Source of the DNA: Populus alba
Lineage: Eukaryota; Streptophyta; Magnoliopsida; Malpighiales; Salicaceae
DNA length: 64,000 nt
Reading direction: 5' to 3'
Assembly (NCBI RefSeq): GCF_005239225.2
Contig: NC_133297.1
Coordinates: forward strand, 1 to 64,000
Made by a program: the position numbers and the translations under genes. Of this stretch, positions 49,155 to 60,975 are shown piece after piece (position 1 is the first letter of the stretch; the number at the start of each line of letters is the position of its first letter). The notes beneath the pieces are model-generated. The model saw only the letters and a program-made list of their open reading frames with translations. It made no database searches and was not told the origin of the DNA.

Positions 49155-50494
49155 GGTGTTCGGACATACGAGGGAGTTGGTGTTGTCTTCGTGATGCTTT
49201 GCTTCCTAACAGAGCGCAGGATTTACAGTGTCAAAAACTGTCTCAAAGGCAGGCTGTCCATGCTTTGAATAAATCTCCGAGCCAAATTGAAAAGAAGAGA
49301 ACCAAATAACTATTAACGGTTTAATATTTAACTGGTTTGTTTTTATTATTAATAGTTAATTTAAAAAATAAAATAAAAATATATAACAGTTAAATTACAC
49401 TTTTCATGTTAATATTTATGCTGTTTGGCTTGTCATGGTGACAATGCATTGTAAGATCAACCGAAAAATATTCCTTAAAAACAAACAAGGGAGAACGGGA
49501 CCCACTTATCTCTGTCATTTATCTCAAACCTAGTGCATGTCATCATTACCTAGTGGCCCAAAAATAAATATTCAGCCTCACTCTTGATGAGCTTCACAAA
49601 AAGCTAATATACATTTTGTGTAGATAATGTACATTTTGTTTTTTTCCAACACAAGAAAAATATACAGAGATACTTAAGGCCACGATTTGATGTACATTTT
49701 GTATTTAATTTAAAGGCTTAGATAAATTATAAGGTCAATGACATGTGGGGCACTGCCCCATTTCATGCCACGTTATCTCAACAATTATATTTTTTTCGTA
49801 TATAAAGGAACAGCTAAGGCTTCCTGCCCTCCTCCATACAATCATGATCCATGGCACAAAAACAAAAAACAAAAACAAAAAAACAAAGGGGGTGGGTGAC
49901 CACTCACCATACCAGCTTAATTGCATTATAATTAGACTGTTTAAGATGAACTTTGTTTAATATAAAAGGGCAATGGAAAAGCCAACCTTTGGCTTTTTAT
50001 AAAATAAAAATGCAATTCGAGGCAGCTTGGTGATCCCAAGAAGTTACACAATATTAGTTAATTATCCAAGTTGATAAAGTATCTTTTATTTAAAAGTATA
50101 TTAAATAATATATTTTTTATTTTTTAAAATTTATTTTTATATTAAAATATGTTAAGAAAAAAAAACAACGGCGGAGTCAAACAGCCTTTGACTTAATTAA
50201 ATTTAATAAACTGAATTAATATAATAATATAATTAAAAAATAAAACATCAAAAAAATCACCACTCACAATGTCTCACTGTTTTGTCTTGTATCGGCATAA
50301 TCGTGTCATTAATGGCAAAACAAGACATCAGATTGCATACTATTTTATTATCTTGTTGGATTCGGATTCGTGTCTTCAATAATCAATGCATCAGACTTCA
50401 ATAATGTTGTTGTCGGTATGGGTATGAGTGATTATTTTCTTAGTGATTTTCAGTATTTGATCGGCTGTTTGCGGCGAGCTATAACTTTTATATA

Positions 50495-50537
<43 letters not shown>

Positions 50538-51536
50538 AAACTTATTTGTATAAAATAAAATATAAAGCATTCACAAATTAAACACAAAACAAAACTTTTT
50601 TTTTTCCAGCTTTCAAAATTAAAAAAAAGGCTTGAAAATCTTGTTATCTAGAGCATAAGATCAAAATAAACCGGGATAAATGAAAAAAAAAAAAAAACAA
50701 GAAGCCCAACCCCCCAACAAATCAAAAGCCAGAGAATGAAATCAGGAAAAAAAACTATGATACAAAAAATTATAATTAAAAGAATGAGGTTGAGAATCAA
50801 AATAAAAAATAAATTAGAGAGTATAAAAAATTAACATTAGAGTGTTAATTAAATTGAAAAGAAAAAAATTTTAACAAAATAAAAAGGAAATCAAAAGATT
50901 TTTTAACAAAAAAACTTAAAGATTGACTTGGATTAACTTGATTTTTTAACAAAAAAAACTTTAACAAAATAAATTAACTTGATTTGAGATAAAAAAAAAT
51001 AAATTGATTTATGATTTGATTGACTTGGATAAAACTTAAAGATTTTTTTTTAAAAATCAAAATAACATTATGCTAGTCATGACCTGGGTTGAATCTTGGA
51101 GAATCTTGGATTTGGTTTTAAAACAATGGTGTAAAAAGTTGATTGTAAAAAGTGGATCTCCAAAGTTAATGTGTCTAAAGTCTAAACACATAAAGTTCAT
51201 GTACCCAAAATAATATCAAATCTTTCCTTTTTTTTTACTTTTTTTGGGTCATTATTGTTTCATATTATTTTAATGAATAATTTTTAAAGCAAATTATAAA
51301 AACAATTAGACGTGTTAAAACTCAAATCTTCCACGTGGCACTTGCCCACATTAGTCCTAGCAAGGAAAAAAAATAATGACCATGTTTTTTTTTAAATTAT
51401 TAATTAATAAAACAATTCAGTCAATAATAATAGGTCAATTCTAATAATTCTCTCTCTTACATCTAAATACTGCTAGCTTCTATTTTGCAAGAAAGAGAGT
51501 GGAACACCAGAACCGGATCGATAATTTTATCCATTG
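49155..51536. other. Intergenic DNA upstream of the MTP gene
   Basis: No gene is recognised. A (TA)n microsatellite lies at about 50488-50532. The last 100-200 bases are probably the MTP promoter and leader. Confidence 0.5.
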
Positions 51537-54500
51537 ATGGAGGATATGAATTCTGGTTATTTGAGTCCTAAAGAGCCATTGTTGAATGTTAATGAGCGTT
51601 GTGGACTGGGTGGAGGTAACTCGTACCACTCACTAAAGACTGGATTTTTATCAAGATTGCCCGATAAGGTTCGGACTGTTCTTGATGTCGAATCTTCTTT
51701 TCACTTTAATGTCTCTAAAACTAAAGGGCTTAGCAAAGGTACGTAGTCTTGCACTCCCTTTTTCTTGCTTTCCTTAAAAGTTTTGTTTGGTTGCTGAGCA
51801 AGTCTGAGAAAGTGTAAAAAGAGATGGAATCTGTGTTGTTTTTTTACATATAAGATTACTTAAACGTTAAAGGGTTGTTGTGTTTGTGTTATTTTTGTGG
51901 ATAAAAAGCTAAAAGCTTAAGATTTGTTTGGTTACTGAGAAAGTGAAGGAAAGTGAAAAAAAGAATGGAACTCGCTGTCTCTTTTGTTGTTGAGGTGGCT
52001 CCTGAGAAAGAGATAGCTGAAAAGTACGAGGGTTATTGAGCAGATGTGTTTTTATGCATAGTAAAGGTAAAATGTTGAGGACTTGTTTGGCTGTTTGGAA
52101 ACTAAAGAGAAAATGAAAGGGTAAAGAGGAATTTTGATCAAGTTTTGTTTGGTTTTGATTTTTGCTCTTAAAATGCTGTTTAATTTATTGGAAACCAAAT
52201 AGGGACAGGTTATATATGTTTGGCAGTGATTGAGTTCTTGTTTGTTGTTTTGGCGTTTGTAGATGAAAAGGAGTACTACGAAAAACAATTTGCGACGTTA
52301 AAATCCTTCCAGGATGTTGATACTTTGATGACAACTGATTCGAGCGATGAAGAAGATGATGAAGAACAAGTGCAAGCTGAAAAGGCTATGAAGATCTCTA
52401 ATTATGCCAACATTGTGCTTTTGGTGTTTAAGGTGACATCACCAATGCTTGTTTTTCAGATAAATCGAACTTGAAAGAAGTCTTTTTTTTTTTTTTTTTT
52501 TGCCTTCTTCAATTGCATGTTCTAATGTTTGTTATATTTCTAGTTTTTAAGCTGTTGAGATTGATAATTTGTGTAATGTCCAGGTTTATGCTACAATAAG
52601 GACAGGATCCATAGCAATTGCTGCCTCCACATTAGATTCTTTGCTTGATCTCATGGCTGGTGGGATACTCTGGTTCACTCACATATCCATGAAAAACATA
52701 AATATCTACAAGTACCCTATTGGAAAATTAAGGATGCAGCCAGTGGGAATAATCATCTTTGCTGCTGTCATGGCCACTCTTGGTAATTTTGTCGTGTTCC
52801 ATTGATTTTATTTTTTTTTGTCTAATGATTGTAAAATCAATGATTTATGCCAAGTAGAAAAGGGAAATCTAGACCATAGATTATATTGATAATTTTCTTC
52901 TTCCATCTATCACAAATCCAAAATCAATTGTTTGTTAACTTTTCTTAATGCTCATAAAGTCTCGGTGGAATAAGAATTTTGGTAACAGTTCACTCCCATA
53001 GTAATGGAGTAATTTAGGCTGCTTGAAAATTGGTTTCAGAAAACTATTTTTTAAAATTTTTTTTATATTTATTTATTATTAAAAAAGTTAGTTAATGAAA
53101 AATATTTTTCAATCAATAAAAAATTTAACTTGGTTTTCAAGAAAGTATTTTTCTTTTATTTTGGACGGAAAACACTTTCTGAAAAATTATAAAAAAATTA
53201 GAATTTAACTTTTATATCAAATTTAATATATTATTTGCTGATTATATCAAATCTAATACTCAAACTTTTAATTGCTATATATATTTTGTTTTGAATATTT
53301 TTTTTTCAATTTCATCCCTTAGAATTTAACTTTTATATTAACTTTGGTTCTCATTTTTATAATTGTTATTTGTTTTTTCCTTATCATTTTTTAATTCAAT
53401 TTTTTTATCTATCAAATTTAGTCCTCATTCTTTTGATTGTTACTTATTTTATTTGAAATAATTTATAAAATGTTTATTGTTATTATTATTTCTTCATCTT
53501 TTAATTTTTAATTTTTAAGATTTTATCTCTATTATTTTGATTATTATTTATTTTATTTGAGATAATTTATGAAATTATATATTTTTTCAATTTCATTCTC
53601 ATTTAAATTTTTAATTTGTAAGATTTCTTCTCATTATTTTAATAAACTTGAAAAATATAAAAAATTAATAAGTTATTTTTCAGTTTATTTTTTATGACAT
53701 AACCAAACACTAGAAAATGTTTTCCAACTTTATTCTTCATTATACTACCAAACGTTTAAAAATAATTTATTTTTTCAAAATTTATTTTATAAAAAAAATT
53801 ACTTTCCAACAAACAACGGTAAGAGTTGAACACCTTAGGTTTTCATCAATTTTGCTTCTTTGAGTGTGTTGTGGTGTGGAATCGTAACAATCTTTCTTCA
53901 CAGGTCTTCAGATACTGATCCAAGCTGCTGAAGAATTAATAAAAGATGAAACACGTAAGAAGATGTCTTCAAATCAACTGTTATGGCTTAACATAATCAT
54001 GATAAGTGCTACTGTGGTGAAACTGGCACTTTGGATTTACTGTAGAAGCTCAGGAAATAGTATAGTTCGTGCCTATGCAAAGGTTTTTGGCTCTACTTTC
54101 TAAATATTTTGCTTTCTATTATTGAGCTGTTAATTATCACTTTCGTAACTTAAACCAATTTTCATGTTCAGGATCACTATTTTGATGTGGTGACGAATGT
54201 GGTAGGATTAGCTGCCGCTGTTCTTGGGGATAAATACTACTGGTGGATTGACCCTGCTGGTGCTATTCTTCTTGCTGTTTACACAATTACAAATTGGTCT
54301 GAAACTGTCATTGAAAATGCAGGTATCGCTCTTCATTCCTGGTTTTTTGGAAGGAGCGGATTAAGTGATGCACAGATAAGCTTATATCTGCCAACATTTT
54401 AAGATGGGCTTCTTGGTGCAGTTTCTCTTGTTGGGCAAACAGCTCCACCTGAAGTCCTGCAGAAATTGACATATCTTGTCACAAGGCACCCTCAAGTCAA

Positions 54501-55097
54501 GCGTGTAGACACAGTCCGTGCTTATACCTTTGGTGTTCTTTATTTTGTAGAGGTAAGCATGCCTGCTTAGTTTGTGATTAACTAGTTCTTGTTGAGCGAA
54601 TTATCTTGCAACAAGGGCTTGAAAATAAAAATAAATAAGTCTGCACTGCATGTACAAGCACTAGTTAGGCCTATAAAATTCGATAGTCAATGAATCTTCT
54701 TCCACTATTCTGATTTGAACTATGAACACTGAAATTTTTTGTTTGTCACGTCTCATTTTTCCTTACTCAAATCTTGGGAAGCTCACATGCGTGGCTTTAG
54801 CACTGCTTTCTGGTCATTTTTATTCAGCAAACATTTGAACGTCTGTTTTACATGCATGATTTAACATGTTGTCCTGCTGTTGACCAATGAGATTTTCTCT
54901 TCTATTTCACCCACTCGAAACAGGTTGACATTGAACTTCCAGAGGAACTGCCTCTAAAGGAAGCACATGCTATTGGAGAGACATTGCAGGACAAGATTGA
55001 AAAACTCCCGGAGGTTGAGCGGGCATTTGTTCATCTTGATTTCGAATGCGAACACAAACCAGAGCACTCTGTTCTCAGCAGGTTACCCAACAGTTAG
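51537..55097 (+). CDS. MTP: Metal tolerance protein, Mn-type cation diffusion facilitator
   Basis: Seven exons (51537-51738, 52263-52432, 52584-52782, 53904-54082, 54172-54322, 54422-54552, 54924-55097) give 401 residues. It is a multi-pass membrane antiporter that moves Mn2+ from cytosol into vacuole, Golgi or endosomes. Both metal motifs of the Mn group are present, DSLLD (142-146) and DHYFD (251-255), plus [13 protein letters not shown] and a C-terminal cytosolic domain ([20 protein letters not shown]). It is closest to Arabidopsis MTP9/MTP10. Exon 5 ends ENA, and the stop in the following 99-base stretch is intronic. Intron 3 carries a copy of the dispersed AT-rich repeat. A decayed paralogue follows at 55950. 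Confidence 0.93.
53017..53815 (+). repeat. AT-rich dispersed repeat, copy B, inside MTP intron 3
   Basis: Starts near GGCTGCTTGAAAATTGGTTT and shares with copy A the GTTAGTTAATGAAAAA, GGAAAACACTTTCTG, ATTATATCAAATCTAATACTC and TTTCAATTTCATCCCTTA segments. It is longer than copy A and ends near ACTTTCCAACAAACAACGG. It fills most of the 1.1-kb intron. Confidence 0.75.
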
Positions 55098-55949
55098 CCT
55101 TGATCTGTATATAAATATATATAGATAACATCATGTGTAAATTGCGCACTGCTTTTGATTTCATTTACTGTTAAATATTTGGGATCCATTTTGTCATTTT
55201 CACTGTGAATCTGTTTAGTCCGAGAGCCCTGGTTTTGTATAAGTGGTACTTGTGGTGTATTAAACAGAGCAACCGTTTGTTTTCTTGCAAGGCAGCTAGG
55301 TTGATACATGAAAGTTATGTTGTTGTACATTTTTGGCTGATGGTTGTGGCACTTTCATTGTGCGCTTTGATGCTCTCTGTTTTTTACTTTCTTCAAACAG
55401 TACAAGCACAAACTTTGTTATGAAACTAAAAAGCCTACTTTCTTAAGTATACTTTTGTTTGCTTTTGTCATTACCAAACTGTCTCTCTTGGTTAACATCT
55501 TAGCTAGTCATTGATGAGCACTTGTCAAAATTTAGATCCTTTTGTGTCAAAACAACGGAAACCACATGGACAGGGACCAGTTTTCAAAGGCTTGATAGTC
55601 TAGATTTTTTTTTTTTTTTTTCCATGTGATAAAGAATTCGATGTTGGACTATGGGTCCATGACCTCTTAACATGAACAAGAGCCAAGAGTTCTAGCATAA
55701 ATAATTTACCAAGCAAAAGACGAACCTCTGATTATAGATGTTTCAGCTGGAACTGGAACCAGTTGTGTAGATCTAAATGGAGGGGAATTCAGGTTCTGGC
55801 CCGAAAACACCATTGTTGGTGAGTGAAGAAAAGAGAAGCAGGAGACAGAGTAGAAGGAATTCAGTGAGCTCACTGGGGACTGATTAACGATGAACCTAAC
55901 TTGCTGAAAAGATTTCTTCAGATCAGTTATTGTGGTTATATGCAATTAT

Positions 55950-56385
55950 GCAAACTGCAATAGCAGTAAAGCTTGCCGTTTAACTGCAGAAGCTCAGGAA
56001 ACGAGACTGTTCTTGCTTATGCAAGGGTTTTGTTCCTGTACTTGTCACAGACAAGCTTCGTGTCGTTTAGTACTAGACTTCTGGTTATCAATTCTAGCTA
56101 AACCAAATGTCAATGCCCAGGATCACTATTTCGAACGTGGTAGGATTGATTGCAGCCGTTCTTGGCGATAAATCCCACTGGTGGATTGACCCTGCAGGAG
56201 CCATCCTCCTTGTTGGAGAATATATAAATTCTTGCAGAAAATTGCAGTTTCTAACAATGCTGTCCTCACCGCTTGGAGCAGCTTCACTTGTTGGAGAATA
56301 TATAAATTCTTGCAGAAAATTGGCATATCTTGTTGCCAGGCACCCTGAAGTCAAGCATATCAACACGATCCGAGCTTATGCTAAT
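55950..56385 (+). pseudogene. MTP pseudogene fragment
   Basis: Recognisable parts, in order: end of exon 4 (GTAAAGCTTGCC...GCAGAAGCTCAGGAAA, with TAA where the intact gene has a sense codon), exon 5 ([25 protein letters not shown]) without its first motif residues in frame, and part of exon 6 (ARHPEVKHINTIRAYA). Exons 1-3 and 7 are missing. The DxxxD motif of exon 5 is broken, so it cannot be a transporter. It is not a simple copy of the neighbour: many third-position changes suggest an old duplication. Confidence 0.85.
56209..56322 (+). repeat. 36-bp direct repeat inside the MTP pseudogene
   Basis: The 36-base segment that begins CTTGTTGGAGAATATATAA occurs identically at 56209-56244 and 56287-56322. 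The second lies in place in exon 6 homology; the first has been inserted behind DPAGAIL of exon 5, replacing the end of that exon and the intron. Confidence 0.85.
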
Positions 56386-58389
56386 CTAATAGAAGAATTA
56401 TTCATCTACATTGATAAAAAGTTTATTAGTGAATATCAAAATACATATATTTTGCTAAATTAATTTTATCTGAATATCTAAAAAAGTTTCCTTTTTTAGC
56501 ATGAAAAGGTGCATTTCTTTGTCTTTTTATCATTTAATTAAGTATCTAAAGGAGATGAACATTGAATATCAGCAAAGTAATCAAACAAATTTACATTACC
56601 AAGTATAAAACAAATCAAAATAAGTCCACAAAAATAAAAATAGTTAAAAAAAAATCCAATAAGATTTCCCATAAAATTCATGATGAATCCAACCCGTGCA
56701 AAGACAAACGACTACTTTTTAAATATCAGGAAATTAAATTAAAAAAATTATGTAACAAGTATTAATTTTTTTTTATGAATTAAAAACAGAAATCATTGAG
56801 CCCAGTTAGCCATACATCCCGAGCCCAGCTTGAAATAAACATAAAAAATCTCGTCTCGGTAAGGTATTTACATGCAAAGCCAGAAGAAACCCTAAGGACG
56901 GCAGGAGGAAGCAGGAACGATTAGCTTTCCAACAAAACCAGAGAAAAACAAACAAGAAAGCAGGTTATTATCTTGACCAAGACAACAAGAGAGACAAAAC
57001 ACTATAGCGAGGACTCAATAGATGTCTTGTCCATGTCACCCCCCTGCTGCTGTGCAGCCCCAAGGCAAGACTTTCTCTTAAACATCAAAAGTATTTATGA
57101 CAGTCTTTTTTTTTTTGAAATTAAAGCAGCTTGTGGGTCTTCTGTCTCTGCAGAAGATGTTATGAAGAAATCTATGGTCGTCATGACATTACCTATGAAG
57201 AACATGCTCTTTATACCAAACAGATCAACGAAAGTGATGTAAGTTTTGTTTATTCATGTGATTTTCAACACGGTCGACGCAGAAGTACAGAAGAAAAGGA
57301 AGTGTCCAAGATATTTGAAATTAAATAGAATTACTGTTAAGAACAGTGGTTTAACAGAACTATTCCATGGTTATTTAAAAAATTATGTCTCTTTGTATTT
57401 AATTATCATATATTAACTAAAATTTTATAAAAATTCATGATAAAAAAAAAATGATTCATTGGAAATATATTAGAGTTTTGTTTTCGACGTATCTAAAACC
57501 ATTAAATTTTTTTTAACAAAATGACTCTAGCTATACCTTAAAAGACCATCAAACATGATAATAATTTATTAAGTATTTTATTCATGGTTAATTACAACCT
57601 CATTTAATGTTTAACCTCATTTAATGTTTTTTTAAGGTGCAGTTATAATCAACTCATGAAGATTTTTCTAGCAGTATTATATATGTAAAAAATAGAGCAT
57701 TTCTCTTCTTTTTTTTTTCTTCTTCATTTCTCTTTCTTGTCTATCATTTTTTTTAAGCTATTAAATCTTGGAATCTCATTTTTTTTACTATCAATTTTTA
57801 TAAAATTTTAAGTTGAATTTTGTTTAAGTTAATTAATTTTTTAACAAATATGTACTGAATAACTGCTATTTGCTGTCATGTATAAAAAATATTCTAAAAT
57901 GCAATTGCAATTCTAAATAGTTTTTGTGTATAAAAACAATATTTTAAAATGCAATTATGTTCAAACTAGTTATTTTTCAAATAATTCTTGAACTTGTATT
58001 ATTGTCCCAAAAATTTTAGTAAACTATATTATATATTTTTTTAAATGCCAAGTTCATAGCCCACTGTCTGTCATCATGGATTAGTTAATGTAATTAGTCA
58101 CCAAATATGCTCTTCCGTTCATCTCAATGGTTGCTTTGAAAACTCGAAAGTTTTTTTTTTTTTTTTTTTCCGATTTTGTGAACTGTTATTAGACAGTGGT
58201 ATGTTGGTGGTTCCATTGGTTAGTCTATGTCACTGTCAATCGTTCACCTTTTGACTTTGGTTACGATTCTCCACTGTCCCCTTTCAGATTCAAATGTGTT
58301 CATCAAATCTTTTCACTGTTATCTTCATGATTTGCAGAGTTGATTGAGATTTGGAAATTTGAGGAATCTTGACTGAATTTAAGCCTGTT
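56386..58389. other. Intergenic DNA with one exon-like segment
   Basis: Segment 57154-57238 (85 bases) is flanked by a good acceptor (TGTCTCTGCAG) and a perfect donor (GTAAGT). One frame through it reads CYEEIYGRHDITYEEHALYT and on to KQINESD, which looks coding but which I cannot name. The rest is AT-rich without a gene. Confidence 0.35.
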
Positions 58390-59172
58390 TTCAGAAAAAT
58401 AATTTTTTAATTTTTTTTTTATAATATTTAATATTGTTAAAGTAAGTTGGAAAATACTTTTTAATATTTGATTATATTATAAAAAAATAAGCTAAAAAAA
58501 TAGTTTATTAATATTTTTTTTAAGTTTATTAAAATAATAAGAAATAAATCAAATAAATTAAAAAGTTGAATGAGAATGAAATTAAAAAAAAATCTAATTT
58601 TATAAATTATATCAAATAAAATAAATAATAATCAAAATAATAGTGATAAAATATAATAGATAAAAAAAATTAAAAGATGATGAAATTAAAACAATTATAA
58701 TTATAATTTTATAAATTATTTTAAATAAAATAAGTAACGATCAAAATAATAAGAATTAAATTTGATAAATAAAAAATTTTAATTTAAAAAATAATAACAA
58801 AAAAGTAAATAACAATCATAAAAATAAAAACTAAAATTAATATAAAAACTAAATTAAATCAAATTTTAAGGGATGAATTTGAAAAAATAAAAGATTCAAA
58901 AAAAATATATAGCAATTAAAAAATTTAAGGACTAAATTTGATATGATCAAAAAATAATATGATATTTTTAATTTTTCAAAATATTTTTCTATTTAAAATA
59001 AAAGGAAAACACTTTATTAAAAATCAAGTTAAATTTTTTTTTGATAAAAAAATATTTTTCATTGAACAAAAATTATTTTTATTAATCAACTTTTTTTAAT
59101 AGTAAATAAATAAATACAAGCAAGTTTCAAAAATGTTTTTCCAGAACCATTTTTAAAAAACAAACGCACCAA
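58390..59172 (-). repeat. AT-rich dispersed repeat, copy C
   Basis: On the minus strand it starts GGTGCGTTTGTTTTTTAAAAA and follows the order of copies A and B, including AAAGTGTTTTCCTTTTATTTT and ATCATATCAAATTTAGTCC. Its far end is near CTGAAAACAGGC. Confidence 0.7.
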
Positions 59173-60975
59173 TCATTGGCTGGGTGCTGGGATAATCTGA
59201 TTCCTGAGATGTGGTGCTCTTTTGTCATAGTCACCCTCTTGTTCTTACATCCCAAGGTCTTGTCAGGAAAATATAAAACCCAGAAATCGTAATTCTGATC
59301 TTAATACAGAGGAACCTGGCACTTGCCTATACCTGCAGCAGTTCATGCCATTTCCAGGCCACCAAGCCCTTCTCTGCCCAGGTGACGATGATGCAAGAAG
59401 GGTGTCGCATAATATTGCTTTGTGTCTTATACATGGATAAAATGTATCCTCTGCGGTGTGAAGATCATCCATACTCCATGGATTTTGAAAAAAAAATACA
59501 TCTTCCAAGGTGTCAGGATCACTCCATAAGCCATCAATGCCATGGCAAGCATTAACACAGTTTTAGTTAAAATATTAACAAATTTAATATTTTCAAAACA
59601 AATATTGCCATACTGTGTTTTTTTGTGTCCAAATATTATACACCAAAAAATATCTATTAAAAAATATATATAGTACCTGAAAGTTTGAAAACTTCAATTT
59701 TTGAAGTTTTAGTTAACAAATAGACAAGTTTTCTGGTTCTTGGCCACCCAAATCCAAGCTTAATTCTTAAACATCTCCACAAAAGAGTGACCAGTGAACT
59801 CTTCTTAATCTCCTGGGGAAGGTTAATGAGCAATATAATTGAAAATGTAATCATTACATAGCATGATTTGACCATGAAAATATAACCCTAAGTTACAAAA
59901 ACTTCAAAAACTGATTAATATCAAGAAAATAAAAAAAAATAAGTAAAAGAACAAAACCAAGAAAAAAAACCAAATTAATCAATTAAAAAATCCTAGAAAG
60001 TAAATCGGTTTTGGTTTTAAAAATCTATACAAAAACAAAAGAAAGTATAAATATAAACTTTTCTTCTAACCCTAGAGACTAAATAAAACCCAGCCCCACC
60101 TCCTCCAAGCTTTCTCTCAATTTCTGTTTGGTTCTTGAGAAGAAGGATGATTTTCGTAGAAATGAAAGGGTGAAAGTACTTGAAAATGACTTTATTTAAT
60201 GCTTTTATATTTTTGTTCTTTTATTTATTTTTTTATATCATGAAGGAGAATTGCAAGGTCAAAGAGGAAGCTTGCTGACAATGTAATTTTACCATTGATG
60301 AAGCCCAAGTAAAATCTTTGGACTTCTTGTTGATGTTGTGAAAAAGTGCAGCCCTTCTGCCTCTTCATGTTTGGTGTAAAAAATGATGGATGATGGGGTT
60401 AACATGGATCTTCTAAACCAATCTCTAGTTTATCCATGTCATGCTAAATCCTGGCAGTGTAGAAATGCTTGACTTTATTATTTAAATCTCGAGCATCTTC
60501 ATTTTCCAGACAGGCACCATACTGTGGCTAAAGAAGCTGGTCAAAGTTTAGTCCAGTCTTTATTTTTCAAAAATTTCAACAAAGTCCTTAAACTTTGTGA
60601 TTAAGTTTTGAAAGAAAAAACCAAATCGAATCAATCTGATCTGTTTGAATGATCAGTTCAATTCGGTTCATAATTTTTCAAAGATATAAATTTCAATTTG
60701 GATAGCTTTTTTAACCCATAACCAAACCAAACCAAACCAAACCAAAAATACTCACCCCTAACCTAAGTTTAAAAATCAAAGGCACTAAAGAAGTGCAAAC
60801 TAAGAGCTAAATTTACAGCAAACATCATTAATATTAATCATACACAAAACTGCAATTCTCTTTTGCTGCAGCTAAAGCTCTCTTACTCCAATTTGTACAA
60901 TTAACATGAGAAACTGAATAGGTCGGGGGGGCGGATCCTTTTTGTTTGTTTTCTTGCTCCCTGCAATTTGATATT
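59173..60975. other. Intergenic DNA and 3' UTR of the HD16-like gene
   Basis: About 60800-60975 is probably 3' UTR. A minus-strand frame at 59263-59508, open further upstream (GLWSDPDTLEDVFFFQNPWS), could be a relic exon; I do not recognise it. The rest is AT-rich. Confidence 0.4.

Noticed and set aside
54323..54421. Premature stop in MTP exon 5
   Set aside because: The stop is in a 99-base intron with GT and AG ends; splicing restores the conserved sequence and the phase.
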